A stretch of DNA of 23,333 bases, from the NCBI GenBank assembly GCA_937951455.1, contig CALFBU010000346.1, forward strand, positions 1-23,333, given 5' to 3'. The position numbers and the translations under genes are program-made. Origin of the DNA: an uncultured Rhizobiaceae group bacterium (GTDB lineage: Bacteria; Pseudomonadota; Alphaproteobacteria; Rhizobiales; Rhizobiaceae). The notes under the pieces are model-generated. The model had not been told where the DNA came from. It saw nothing but the letters and a program-made list of their open reading frames with translations, and ran no database searches. Below, one piece after another: positions 15,895-23,333 of this stretch. Each line of letters starts with the position of its first letter. Within the stretch, counting starts at the first letter, position 1.

Positions 15895-16320
15895 ATGAAC
15901 ATGGAATTCATCCTCGGCCATATGAACTATTGGCTTTTCATCATTTTGATGATGATCGGATTTTACATTGTGGTTGCCCGCGGCAATTACATCAAGAAGA
16001 TCGTAGGCCTCAATGTGTTTCAGGCATCAGTCTTCATGTTTTATATTTCCATCGGCAAAGTGGAGGGTGGAACGGCGCCAATTTTTCCGATTGACATGAA
16101 CATTGACCCTCAAGTCATTTATTCAAATCCCTTGCCGCATGTTCTAATCCTGACAGCGATTGTGGTGGGCGTTGCTACCACGTCATTAGGCCTTGCTCTC
16201 ATCGTGCGTATTCGTGAGGAATATGGCACGATTGAGGAAGATGATATTCTTGAAATCGATAGTGCTGCTCAAGTCAGTGAAAACCGCAAGGAAGGCGCTT
16301 CCATGGGGGGACGAGCTTAA
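15895..16320 (+). CDS. mnhC: Mrp-type Na+/H+ antiporter subunit C (NuoK-like)
   Basis: A 141-residue NuoK-like protein with three helices (about 10-28, 34-56, 82-106). The conserved IGFYIVVARGNYIKKIVGLN and NPLPHVLILTAIVVG are present; the latter holds the proline-histidine turn typical of MrpC/NuoK. An acidic, non-conserved tail of about 30 residues follows. ATG 15895 or ATG 15901 could be the start; the first lies 3 nt after the mnhB stop. Its stop overlaps the mnhD start in TAATG. Confidence 0.9.
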   Translation: MNMEFILGHMNYWLFIILMMIGFYIVVARGNYIKKIVGLNVFQASVFMFYISIGKVEGGTAPIFPIDMNIDPQVIYSNPLPHVLILTAIVVGVATTSLGLALIVRIREEYGTIEEDDILEIDSAAQVSENRKEGASMGGRA

Positions 16321-17840
16321 TGCTGCATGTGGCTGGGGTTTCCGGGTTGACCATTATTGATCAACTGCCAATGTTGACCATTGTCGTGCCAATGTTGGCA
16401 GCGCCTTTGTGCGTCTTGTTTGGTAACCGTCACATCGCATGGCTTTTGGCATTTTTGGCCAGCGTGTTCTCTTTTTTATTCGCCACACACATGCTTTTGC
16501 AGGTCATGGACGGCGACGTTCTTTCTTACCACATGGGAGGATGGGAACCGCCTTTAGGCATTGAATATCGCATTGATGCGGCCAACGCCTTTATGTTGTT
16601 TTTGATTTCTGGCATCAGCACGATTGTACTGCCCTACGCGCGTAGAAGTGTGGCTCATGAAATCAAAAAGGTAAGCCATACGCTTTTCTACTGTTGTTAT
16701 CTTCTATGTTTCACTGGCCTTCTGGGTGTGGTTGCAACAGGCGATGCGTTTAACATTTTCGTATTTTTGGAAATCTCTTCTCTTTCCACATACGTCTTGA
16801 TTGCGATGGGCGCAGAGCGTGATCGTCGTGCGCTCACATCAGCTTATGATTACCTTATATTGGGAACAATCGGTGCAACCTTTTTTGTGATTGGTATTGG
16901 CTTTCTCTACATGGCAACCGGAACGCTTAATCTCGCTGATCTCAGTGTGCGCATGGCAAACATGGAAGGCAACCGCACCATTCAGGCTGCCTTTGCATTC
17001 ATCATTGTTGGCATGGGACTGAAGGCTGCAATCTATCCGCTTCATCTGTGGTTGCCTGGTGCTTACACCTACGCGCCCTCAGTCGTGACAACTTTCCTTG
17101 CAGCAACGGCGACCAAGGCTGCTATTTACGTCTTGATGCGTTTCATGTTCTCCGTCTATCAGCCAGACTTTGTCTTTGAGCTACATACGTTGACCTGGAT
17201 CATCATGCCGCTTGCAATTTTGGCTATTTTTGCAGCTTCACTGATTGCTATCTTCCAAACGGATCTTAAACGTCTCTTGGCCTATTCATCGGTCGCCCAA
17301 ATTGGTTACATGATGCTGGGCATCGGACTAGCAAGCAAATCCAGCTTAAGTGCAACCATTGTGCATCTGTTTAATCACGGTATCACCAAAGCTGTGCTCT
17401 TTATGGTTGTTGGCGCCTATGTCATGCGAGCCGGAAGCAGCTTCGCCAATAATCTGAATGGCTTGGGCAAGCAATTGCCATGGACCAGTGCAGCCTTTGT
17501 AATCGGTGGTTTGAGCCTGATTGGTGTTCCTGGAACGGCTGGGTTCATTTCCAAGTGGATGCTCATTCAATCCGTTCTTGAAGCTGATCTCTGGTGGCTT
17601 GCCATCATGCTGGTTATCTCATCTTTGCTTGCAGTGATTTACATCTGGAAGACCGTCGAAGTGCTTTATTTAAAAGAGCCTGACGTCTCGACACTTGCTA
17701 TGAAGGAAGTACCTCTTTCAATGCTCTTACCCATCTGGATTTTAGCGATTGCTTGTATCTACTTTGGTCTCAATACCGAGTGGACGCTTTCAATGGCCGA
17801 TGTCGCCGCTGAAGGCCTCCTGAACGGGGGAGGCAAGTGA
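16320..17840 (+). CDS. mnhD: Mrp-type antiporter subunit D (first NuoL/M/N-like subunit)
   Basis: A 506-residue proton-translocating membrane subunit with about 14 helices. Key residues of the antiporter fold are present: E151 (FVFLEISSLSTY, helix 5), K235 (GLKAAIYPLHLWLP, helix 7), H242 and K266 (helix 8). DLKRLLAYSSVAQIGYM and GFISKWML mark helices 10-12. The residues argue for an active ion channel. It follows mnhC in a TAATG overlap. GGGGGAGG (17826-17833) near its end is the ribosome binding site of the next gene, which overlaps its stop in TGATG. Confidence 0.9.
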   Translation: MLHVAGVSGLTIIDQLPMLTIVVPMLAAPLCVLFGNRHIAWLLAFLASVFSFLFATHMLLQVMDGDVLSYHMGGWEPPLGIEYRIDAANAFMLFLISGISTIVLPYARRSVAHEIKKVSHTLFYCCYLLCFTGLLGVVATGDAFNIFVFLEISSLSTYVLIAMGAERDRRALTSAYDYLILGTIGATFFVIGIGFLYMATGTLNLADLSVRMANMEGNRTIQAAFAFIIVGMGLKAAIYPLHLWLPGAYTYAPSVVTTFLAATATKAAIYVLMRFMFSVYQPDFVFELHTLTWIIMPLAILAIFAASLIAIFQTDLKRLLAYSSVAQIGYMMLGIGLASKSSLSATIVHLFNHGITKAVLFMVVGAYVMRAGSSFANNLNGLGKQLPWTSAAFVIGGLSLIGVPGTAGFISKWMLIQSVLEADLWWLAIMLVISSLLAVIYIWKTVEVLYLKEPDVSTLAMKEVPLSMLLPIWILAIACIYFGLNTEWTLSMADVAAEGLLNGGGK

Positions 17841-19309
17841 TGGAAACTTTGACCGCCATTATTGCCGCTATGGCCATTCCAATGATTGCCTTTATCAGCA
17901 ATCTTATGCATGGCGATGAGCGCCCAAATCTGAGGGATGGCATAACCTTTATCGCCGCGCTTGCAACCTTTGGCTGTGTATTGACAGTTTTGATGAATGA
18001 GGGAAGCGTTATCGGTTCTACCCATACAATCTTTACAGTCATTTCAGGACTGGATGTGGCCTTCCATGTTGAACCACTGGGACTTTTGTTTGCATTGATT
18101 GCATCAGGGCTTTGGGTGGTCGTGCACATGTATGCAATTGGCTATATGCGAGGTAACAAGGAAAAAAATCACGCAAGATTTTACGCTGCCTTCTGCCTAT
18201 CCATTTCCGCAACCATCGGCATTGCCTTTTCTGCCAACATGTTTTCGCTGTTCCTGTTTTATGAAATCCTGACCATAGCAACTTACCCCCTGGTTGCTCA
18301 CAAGGGCACGGAAGAAGCGAAGCAGGGTGCAAGGGTTTATGTAGGAACGCTGCTTGGTACTTCCATCGGCTTCCAGTTGATCGCAATCATCTGGACTTAC
18401 ACGGTTGCTGGTACATTGGACTTTACACAAGGTGGTATTCTTCAAGGCAAAGTCAGCCCGATGCTTGCGATGGTCTTACTGGGTTTCTTTGCTTTTGGTA
18501 TCGGCAAGGCAGCGTTGATGCCATTCCATAAATGGCTACCATCCGCGATGGTTGCCCCGACCCCAGTTTCGGCTCTGCTTCACGCAGTCGCCGTTGTTAA
18601 AGCGGGTGTTTTCACCATGCTGAAGGTAGGCGTTTATATTTTTGGAATAGACTTCCTGGCAGAGACAAAAGCTTCTGAATGGTTGATGTGGCTGGCTGCA
18701 TTCTCAATTCTTGCAGCATCTCTTGTTGCCATGACAAAAGATAACCTTAAAGCTAGGCTCGCTTATTCAACTGTCAGCCAACTGTCTTACATCACATTAG
18801 GCATGGCGCTTGCGACTTCCATGGGTGTTATCGGTGGTGGTTTACACATTGCCATGCATGCTTTTGGCAAGATTACACTCTTCATGTGTGCCGGCGCAAT
18901 TTATGTTGCCACTCATAAAACCGAAATCAAACAAATGACAGGCCTTGGTCGCGTCATGCCATTTACATATGGCGCATTCTTCATAGGTGCTTTGTCAATT
19001 ATCGGCTTACCGCCGCTTGGTGGGTCCTGGAGCAAGTGGCAATTAATGGTGGCATCTGCAGATACAGGTCATCTGATTATGATTGGTGTTTTGATGCTGA
19101 GTTCTTTGTTGAACGTTGCCTATCTATTGCCAATCGTCGCCAAAGGTTTTTTCCTCACCGATGAGAAGAACAATGCTGAAAGCGGTATCAGGGAAGCGCC
19201 ATTCTGGTGTGTTGTACCACCGGTATTTACAGCCATTGGGTGTATTGCCCTTTTTATCTACGCAGGCGACATCCAAGAGTTTCTTATGCCACTTGTTGAG
19301 GTGAAGTGA
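17840..19309 (+). CDS. Second antiporter-like subunit of the Mrp operon (MnhD paralogue)
   Basis: A 489-residue NuoL/M-like subunit. Key residues are E142 (FLFYEILTIATYP), K223 (GIGKAALMPFHKWLP), H230 and K254 (HAVAVVKAGVF). DNLKARLAYSTVSQLSYI and GGSWSKWQL follow. It resembles subunit D but is a separate lineage with the HAV-x-VKAG pattern nearer to NuoL/MrpA. ATG 17840 is chosen over GTG 17837 because GGGGGAGG is ideally spaced and TGATG overlaps mnhD. It is likely a second ion-pumping unit of the same complex. Annotation pipelines usually call it a proton-conducting transporter or a monovalent cation/H+ antiporter subunit D. Confidence 0.87.
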   Translation: METLTAIIAAMAIPMIAFISNLMHGDERPNLRDGITFIAALATFGCVLTVLMNEGSVIGSTHTIFTVISGLDVAFHVEPLGLLFALIASGLWVVVHMYAIGYMRGNKEKNHARFYAAFCLSISATIGIAFSANMFSLFLFYEILTIATYPLVAHKGTEEAKQGARVYVGTLLGTSIGFQLIAIIWTYTVAGTLDFTQGGILQGKVSPMLAMVLLGFFAFGIGKAALMPFHKWLPSAMVAPTPVSALLHAVAVVKAGVFTMLKVGVYIFGIDFLAETKASEWLMWLAAFSILAASLVAMTKDNLKARLAYSTVSQLSYITLGMALATSMGVIGGGLHIAMHAFGKITLFMCAGAIYVATHKTEIKQMTGLGRVMPFTYGAFFIGALSIIGLPPLGGSWSKWQLMVASADTGHLIMIGVLMLSSLLNVAYLLPIVAKGFFLTDEKNNAESGIREAPFWCVVPPVFTAIGCIALFIYAGDIQEFLMPLVEVK

Positions 19310-19635
19310 TGAGTGACAAGCAAAAAGATAAAAACATGACTGAGTCGCAAGAACAAAATCCAAAACCGTTTGACCGTATTTTTTACGCGCTCATGGTCAT
19401 CTGTGGTGTGCTGTTTGTTGCTGGCTTCTTCACCAAGAAAAAAGCAGGCCTTGCGGTTGAATCCATTCCAGCACTCTATGTTATTGCCGCCCTTGTTTCT
19501 GCATTGGTTCTGTTTTTAGCTGTCCGCATCATGCGCAGTGTGCTGATGCGTGACGAAAATTATTACGCACCAAAGTCTACTGATAGCGAAGCCTATCCGC
19601 TGGAAGATACAGACAGGGAGACCATCCATGATTGA
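19309..19635 (+). CDS. Small two-helix membrane protein in the antiporter operon, function unknown
   Basis: A 108-residue protein that I do not recognise. The first 20 residues are charged and polar (Lys, Gln, Glu). Two hydrophobic helices follow (about 24-41 and 54-74), then a tail of about 30 residues that is acidic and rich in Tyr, Ser, Thr, Asp and Glu. ATG 19309 forms a TGATG overlap with the previous gene and has GAGG upstream; GTG 19306 is less likely. Its last 8 nt overlap the next subunit. Its place between two antiporter-like subunits suggests a complex-specific linker, comparable in position-type to MbhI, which bridges subunits in archaeal hydrogenase. That comparison is inference. 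Confidence 0.75.
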   Translation: MSDKQKDKNMTESQEQNPKPFDRIFYALMVICGVLFVAGFFTKKKAGLAVESIPALYVIAALVSALVLFLAVRIMRSVLMRDENYYAPKSTDSEAYPLEDTDRETIHD

Positions 19636-21325
19636 TGTAATCTCTCCCGCTTTCTATTTTTTGATTGCCTCAGTAATTGTCGCATTTCTGCCTCATGGTG
19701 TTCTGCGTTCAGCGCTTTTATTGGGCACACCGATTGTTGCGGGGCTACAAATCCTGGAACTGCCTACGGGCGTTGGGGGTGCGATTGAACTGGCAGGTCT
19801 GACATTAGAGACCGTGAGAGTTGATAAGTTGTCGATCATCTTCGGGCTAATTTTCTGCTTCGCAGCCTTCATCGGTAATCTGTACGCTATTCATGTCAAG
19901 GACAGGATCCAGCAAGTAGCAGCCCTTGCCTATGCGGGCTCAGCCGTGGGGGCGGTTTTTGCAGGCGACCTTGTAACGCTATTTTTGTTTTGGGAGGGAA
20001 CAGCCCTTACTTCCGTCTTTCTGATTTGGGCACGCCAAACTGAAGGTGCTTATCATACGGGCATGCGGTATCTGATTATCCAGATCGCATCGGGTGTGAT
20101 ATTGCTGGGCGGTGTTGTTATGATCTACCGCGAAACGGGATCCTTGGCCTTTGAGGCGATGACCCTTGGCAGTTTGGCAACCTGGTTTATCTTCATCGCC
20201 TTTGGCATCAAATGCGCTTTCCCTCTTTTGCACAATTGGGTGCAAGATGCGTATCCAGCATCAACCATTACCGGCATGGTTATCCTTTCATCTTTCACGA
20301 CAAAGCTTGCAGTCTATGCCCTTGCGCGTGGTTTTCCTGGCACAGAACTGCTGATTTACATTGGCGCAGTAATGGCCGTGTTCCCGAACTTTTATGCCGT
20401 GATTGAAAATGATCTACGCCGCGTCCTTGCCTATTCGCTTAACATTCAACTGGGCTTTATGGTTGTGGGCATCGGGGTTGGTACTGAACTTGCGCTCAAC
20501 GGGGTCGCGGCTCATGCGGTGGTGCATATTCTTTACAAGGCGCTGCTGTTAATGGCGATTGGTGCCGTGATGTTTAGAACCGGAAAATCAAAAGCAACAG
20601 AGCTTGGCGGCATTGGCAAATCCATGCCGATGACAATGATGCTTTGTATCATTGGTGCAATGGCTGCATCCGCTTTCCCGCTTTTCTCAGGCTATGCCTC
20701 AAAGTCTCTTATTACTTCTGGCACATCACAGGCAGGACATGCTGGCGTATGGCTGGCACTTCTGTTCGCATCAGCCGCAGCGCTGTATCACACGGGCATC
20801 AAGGTTCCCTATGCTGCATTCTTTGCGAAAGACAGTGGAATGCGTCCGAGAGAAGCGCCGACACATATGTTGTTGGCGATGAGCATGACTGCCTTCCTGT
20901 GTATTGCCATTGGTATCTATCCGGACCCGCTTTACGCTTTGCTTCCAAATGCAGTTGATTACACGCCTTACACCATGACGCATGTGATTAAGCAGTTGCA
21001 GCTTTTGATGTTCTCGGCCCTGGTCTTTGTCGTTTTAATGAGAATTGGTTTGTATCCATCAGAAATAAAATCAGTAAATCTTGATACGGATGTTGTTTAT
21101 CGCCGTTTGTTGCCGCGCATGATTACACGTCTTAGAAATGTTATCTCAAGCTTGTTTATGTTTGGAACCTGGTTTGCAAAAGGCAAAGCTAAAAAGTTGG
21201 TGAGAGCATTGCATAATTCACATGGTCCTGAAGGTCGCATGGCGCGTGTATGGCCAAATGGCGCCATGGTCATGTGGATTGCAATCATCCTGACGGCTAC
21301 ATTATTGGTAAACTTTGTCAGATAA
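19628..21325 (+). CDS. Third antiporter-like subunit of the Mrp operon (subunit D-type)
   Basis: A 565-residue NuoL/M/N-like subunit. Key residues are E123 (FLFWEGTALTS), K195 (FGIKCAFPLLHNW), H202 and K226 (SFTTKLAVYALA); NDLRRVLAYSLNIQLGFM follows. After the core, residues about 470-565 form an extension with a helix, a long basic cytoplasmic stretch (RRLLPRMITRLRN, KGKAKKLVRALHN) and a final helix; this tail is absent from the other two D-type subunits. ATG 19628 is chosen because GGGAG lies 7 nt upstream and the homologous N-terminus starts there; earlier in-frame starts (from 19550) would run through the preceding gene. The long helix-containing tail recalls the lateral arm of NuoL. No terminator follows; a Nudix gene starts 18 nt later. 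Confidence 0.87.
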   Translation: MIDVISPAFYFLIASVIVAFLPHGVLRSALLLGTPIVAGLQILELPTGVGGAIELAGLTLETVRVDKLSIIFGLIFCFAAFIGNLYAIHVKDRIQQVAALAYAGSAVGAVFAGDLVTLFLFWEGTALTSVFLIWARQTEGAYHTGMRYLIIQIASGVILLGGVVMIYRETGSLAFEAMTLGSLATWFIFIAFGIKCAFPLLHNWVQDAYPASTITGMVILSSFTTKLAVYALARGFPGTELLIYIGAVMAVFPNFYAVIENDLRRVLAYSLNIQLGFMVVGIGVGTELALNGVAAHAVVHILYKALLLMAIGAVMFRTGKSKATELGGIGKSMPMTMMLCIIGAMAASAFPLFSGYASKSLITSGTSQAGHAGVWLALLFASAAALYHTGIKVPYAAFFAKDSGMRPREAPTHMLLAMSMTAFLCIAIGIYPDPLYALLPNAVDYTPYTMTHVIKQLQLLMFSALVFVVLMRIGLYPSEIKSVNLDTDVVYRRLLPRMITRLRNVISSLFMFGTWFAKGKAKKLVRALHNSHGPEGRMARVWPNGAMVMWIAIILTATLLVNFVR

Positions 21326-21343
21326 TTCTGAAAGGCCTTCGCG

Positions 21344-21766
21344 ATGATATCGATTGCTGGTGCAATTCTGGTTTCAAAAACTGGCAGTCTTTTGTTGCAG
21401 CGACGTGATGATAATCCTGCGATTTTTTCACCTAACATGATTAGTATTTTCGGAGGTTCCGCTGAGCCTGGTGAGGATAATCTTCTAAAAGTTGCCATGC
21501 GTGAGATTGAAGAAGAAACGGGTTTGTCGCCAAGCAAGCAAGCCTTTATATCGCTTGTCGATTTTAACAATATTTATCCAGACGGGCGTAACATTACTGG
21601 CTCTTTTTACATCTTGAAAGACATCAAAAAAAGCGAGTTGAACATCACTGAAGGTACGCTGATAGAAATTCCGATTTCTCAGGTTGGTAAATTCATGCAT
21701 GAAATGGTACCAACAACATGCTTTGCAATTTCCATTTATCTGCAAAGCATCAAAGCGGATGCGTAA
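21344..21766 (+). CDS. Nudix hydrolase
   Basis: A 140-residue cytoplasmic Nudix-fold protein that hydrolyses a nucleoside diphosphate linked to another group. The Nudix box runs from G38 to L61: GGSAEPGE then REIEEETGL, with the metal-binding E54, E57 and E58. Compared with the consensus G-x5-E-x7-R-E-U-x-E-E-x-G-U there are 8 residues, not 7, between E44 and R53. The substrate cannot be predicted; between an antiporter and a glycosyltransferase a nucleotide sugar is possible. AAAGG (21331-21335) lies 8 nt before the ATG. Gaps of 18 and 6 nt link it to both neighbours, so it is probably part of the antiporter transcript. Confidence 0.85.
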   Translation: MISIAGAILVSKTGSLLLQRRDDNPAIFSPNMISIFGGSAEPGEDNLLKVAMREIEEETGLSPSKQAFISLVDFNNIYPDGRNITGSFYILKDIKKSELNITEGTLIEIPISQVGKFMHEMVPTTCFAISIYLQSIKADA

Positions 21767-21772
21767 CTGTAT

Positions 21773-22924
21773 TTGAGACAAAGCTTGAAAATTTTATATG
21801 CTTGCAATGATCTGGATTATTTCAAAGCACATCGCTTGTTTTTGGCTCAAGCGATGGTTGATAAAGGTTATACGGTGTCACTTTCTACTGGCGTCGAACC
21901 CCATTCAAAAGGACTTCCGCACAATACCGCAATGAAACTTTTGGAAGTCGAGCTGGATAGGCATCAGTTAAATTTCAAAAGTGATTTAAGTTTGGTTGGC
22001 AGCTATTTGAAACACATCAAAACAGAAAAACCCGACGTTATTCATGCCATCACCATCAAGCCAATTTTGTTTATGGGTGTGGCCTTGTTGATCAATAAAA
22101 TGCTTTTGCGCAAAACCCCAAAACTGATTTTGACATTCCCAGGCCTTGGCAAAGTTTTTGAACCGGACAAAAGTTTGAAAGCCAAAGCAAGAAAATTTGT
22201 TGTTTCCATTGTCCTTGGACTTTCCAATCGCTCTTTAAAACCGCAAGCTACATTTGAAAATTATGCCAGCATGGAAGAATTGGCTAAAGAAAATGTCGTT
22301 AGTTTGGATCGTTCTTCAATCGTCATGGGTGCTGGCATTGATCGGGAATTATTTTATTCAAAAACTCGTAAAGGTGATTTGATCGTCTTGTTTGCCAGTC
22401 GTCTGTTAAAGGCAAAAGGCTTAGGAGAATATATAGAAGCAGCAACCCATCTTAAAAAAGACTTTCCAAAAGTTACTTTTCAGGTAGCTGGAAAATTCGA
22501 AACTGATAATCCAGACGCTTATCCACTGGATGAAATTAAAGCAGCAAGCGACGAAGGTATCATCGATTATCTGGGTACAATTGACCCTCAGAACATGCCT
22601 GAAATTTTAAGGCAGTCAGATGTTCACGTAGCGCCTAGCAAACTTCAGGAAGGCTTGCCGCGTGTCGTGCTCGAAGCTGCCAGTTGCGGATGTTGTATCA
22701 TTGCTTCCGATCATGAAATGCTTCAGCGATTTGTTGTTGATGATAAGACGGGTTGGCTTTTGGAAGATGTCTCTTCCGAATTGATTGAAGAAAAATTACG
22801 TTTGGTTTTATCTAATCCTAAAAAAGCACGTGAAATGGGAAAATTGGTAGCGAAAACCATGAATGATTTACCCATTTTTGAAGATAATCTCATCGCGCAT
22901 TTTGAAAAACTATATGAAAATTAG
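21773..22924 (+). CDS. Glycosyltransferase family 4 (PglA/CapM-like)
   Basis: A 383-residue GT4 enzyme. The acceptor domain has DVIHAITIKPILFMGVALL and LILTFPGLGKVF, typical of enzymes that act on undecaprenyl-linked sugars at the inner face of the membrane. The donor domain starts near 208 with VLFASRLLKAKGLGEY. The EX7E motif is E293-GLPRVVL-E301. It probably adds a hexose or N-acetylhexosamine to an O-antigen or capsule repeat unit. The first start after the Nudix stop is TTG 21773. TTG at codon 5 is a possible alternative, as neither has a strong ribosome binding site. The stop TAG (22922-22924) overlaps the stop of the convergent GT2 gene. Confidence 0.83.
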   Translation: MRQSLKILYACNDLDYFKAHRLFLAQAMVDKGYTVSLSTGVEPHSKGLPHNTAMKLLEVELDRHQLNFKSDLSLVGSYLKHIKTEKPDVIHAITIKPILFMGVALLINKMLLRKTPKLILTFPGLGKVFEPDKSLKAKARKFVVSIVLGLSNRSLKPQATFENYASMEELAKENVVSLDRSSIVMGAGIDRELFYSKTRKGDLIVLFASRLLKAKGLGEYIEAATHLKKDFPKVTFQVAGKFETDNPDAYPLDEIKAASDEGIIDYLGTIDPQNMPEILRQSDVHVAPSKLQEGLPRVVLEAASCGCCIIASDHEMLQRFVVDDKTGWLLEDVSSELIEEKLRLVLSNPKKAREMGKLVAKTMNDLPIFEDNLIAHFEKLYEN

Positions 22925-23333
22925 CGAGGTGATTTAGTCCAGCCAGGCCCAGGATACATAGACAGCCTAGGCCTTTGAATATAGGATTTAACCAAATAAT
23001 CCAAAGCGCGATGGTATTCAGACTTTGAGATATGTGCGCGCGACAATTCATAAAAAAGATATGCTTTTAACCGTGCACGCTGTGCTGGACTCAATGGGCT
23101 ATCTTTTCCAAAATGTTTGCTTTTCATAGCCTCGCAAGCAGTAATAATCACTTCCGGGTAGCGAGAATCAGAAGCGGTAATCGAAACACCTAACAGGCTG
23201 TGCGAAACATAAGATGCCCCAATTGCACCAAGTCGCATGAAGAGATCCAGATCCTCGAGCCGTTTCAAATTTTCATCAAAAACCATTTGATTATCCATGA
23301 ACCAGGATCGGTTCATGATGACAGCAGAGCCTG
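22921..23333 (-). CDS. Glycosyltransferase family 2, C-terminal part (partial)
   Basis: The gene runs off the right edge; 136 codons are seen before the stop (22921-23). The visible part starts with GSAVIMNRSWFMDN and has FDENLKRLEDLDLFMRLG, the ED-x-D-L-x-x-R segment of GT2 enzymes holding the catalytic base. The N-terminal nucleotide-binding domain lies beyond the window. After this block, about 90 residues form a helical, Arg/Lys-rich tail (including ALDYLVKSYIQRP) that looks TPR-like. Internal ATG codons are not the true start. It is convergent with the GT4 gene and overlaps it by 4 nt, with no terminator between them. Confidence 0.8.
   Translation of the reverse strand, partial: GSAVIMNRSWFMDNQMVFDENLKRLEDLDLFMRLGAIGASYVSHSLLGVSITASDSRYPEVIITACEAMKSKHFGKDSPLSPAQRARLKAYLFYELSRAHISKSEYHRALDYLVKSYIQRPRLSMYPGPGWTKSPR

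Noticed and set aside
19550..19627. Longer N-terminus for the third antiporter subunit
   Set aside because: The added 26 residues are polar, overlap the preceding gene, and precede a start at 19628 with good ribosome binding site spacing and a normal family N-terminus.

Overview
The window looks like chromosomal DNA of an alphaproteobacterium, probably of the Hyphomicrobiales (Rhizobiales) type. The indications are an lpsL/capI-like UDP-glucuronate 4-epimerase, a DUF2147 periplasmic protein, a fused-ATPase peptide ABC cassette, glycosyltransferases of the GxGHxxR (COG4671-like) type, and a cluster of GANTC (CcrM-type) sites in an intergenic region. Base composition is moderate, roughly mid-40s % GC by eye, and even along the window. 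No tRNA, rRNA, insertion sequence, phage gene or CRISPR array is visible. The genus cannot be assigned from this sequence.

Layout. 1-153 is the 3' end of a probable type I-secreted, RTX-like protein. 255-599 (-) is a small secreted DUF2147 protein with its own terminator and a perfect 16-bp palindrome in its promoter region. 600-1651 is mostly non-coding around one 88-aa Sel1-repeat gene (1037-1303). The leader and trailer of that gene are filled with short A-loop hairpins, and the trailer ends in a long-stem terminator. 1652-2635 is a UDP-glucuronate 4-epimerase. 2736-8693 is a four-gene peptide-type ABC transporter operon: fused double ATPase, solute-binding protein, two permeases. 8704-9831 (-) is a GT4 glycosyltransferase. 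9966-13603 is a tightly packed run of three glycosyltransferases (COG4671-like, GT4, COG4671-like). 13673-21325 is a complete Mrp/Mnh-type cation/proton antiporter operon in the order E-F-G-A'-B-C-D-D2-small membrane protein-D3. It is followed without a clear break by a Nudix hydrolase (21344-21766) and a GT4 glycosyltransferase (21773-22924). The right edge holds the C-terminal part of a convergent GT2 glycosyltransferase (22921-23333, -).

How the genes work together. The epimerase can supply UDP-galacturonate, and five glycosyltransferases plus the GT2 fragment point to a surface or secreted glycan. The product is not known. The antiporter uses the proton gradient to export Na+/K+ or regulate pH. 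It is a split-A form with three antiporter-like (NuoL/M/N-type) subunits, all of which keep the Glu/Lys/His/Lys residues expected for ion translocation. Almost every junction in this operon is a 1-8 nt overlap, so translation is probably coupled.

The least explained parts are the hairpin array around the Sel1 gene, the 108-aa two-helix protein inside the antiporter operon, and the overlap of glycan and antiporter genes in one transcription direction.
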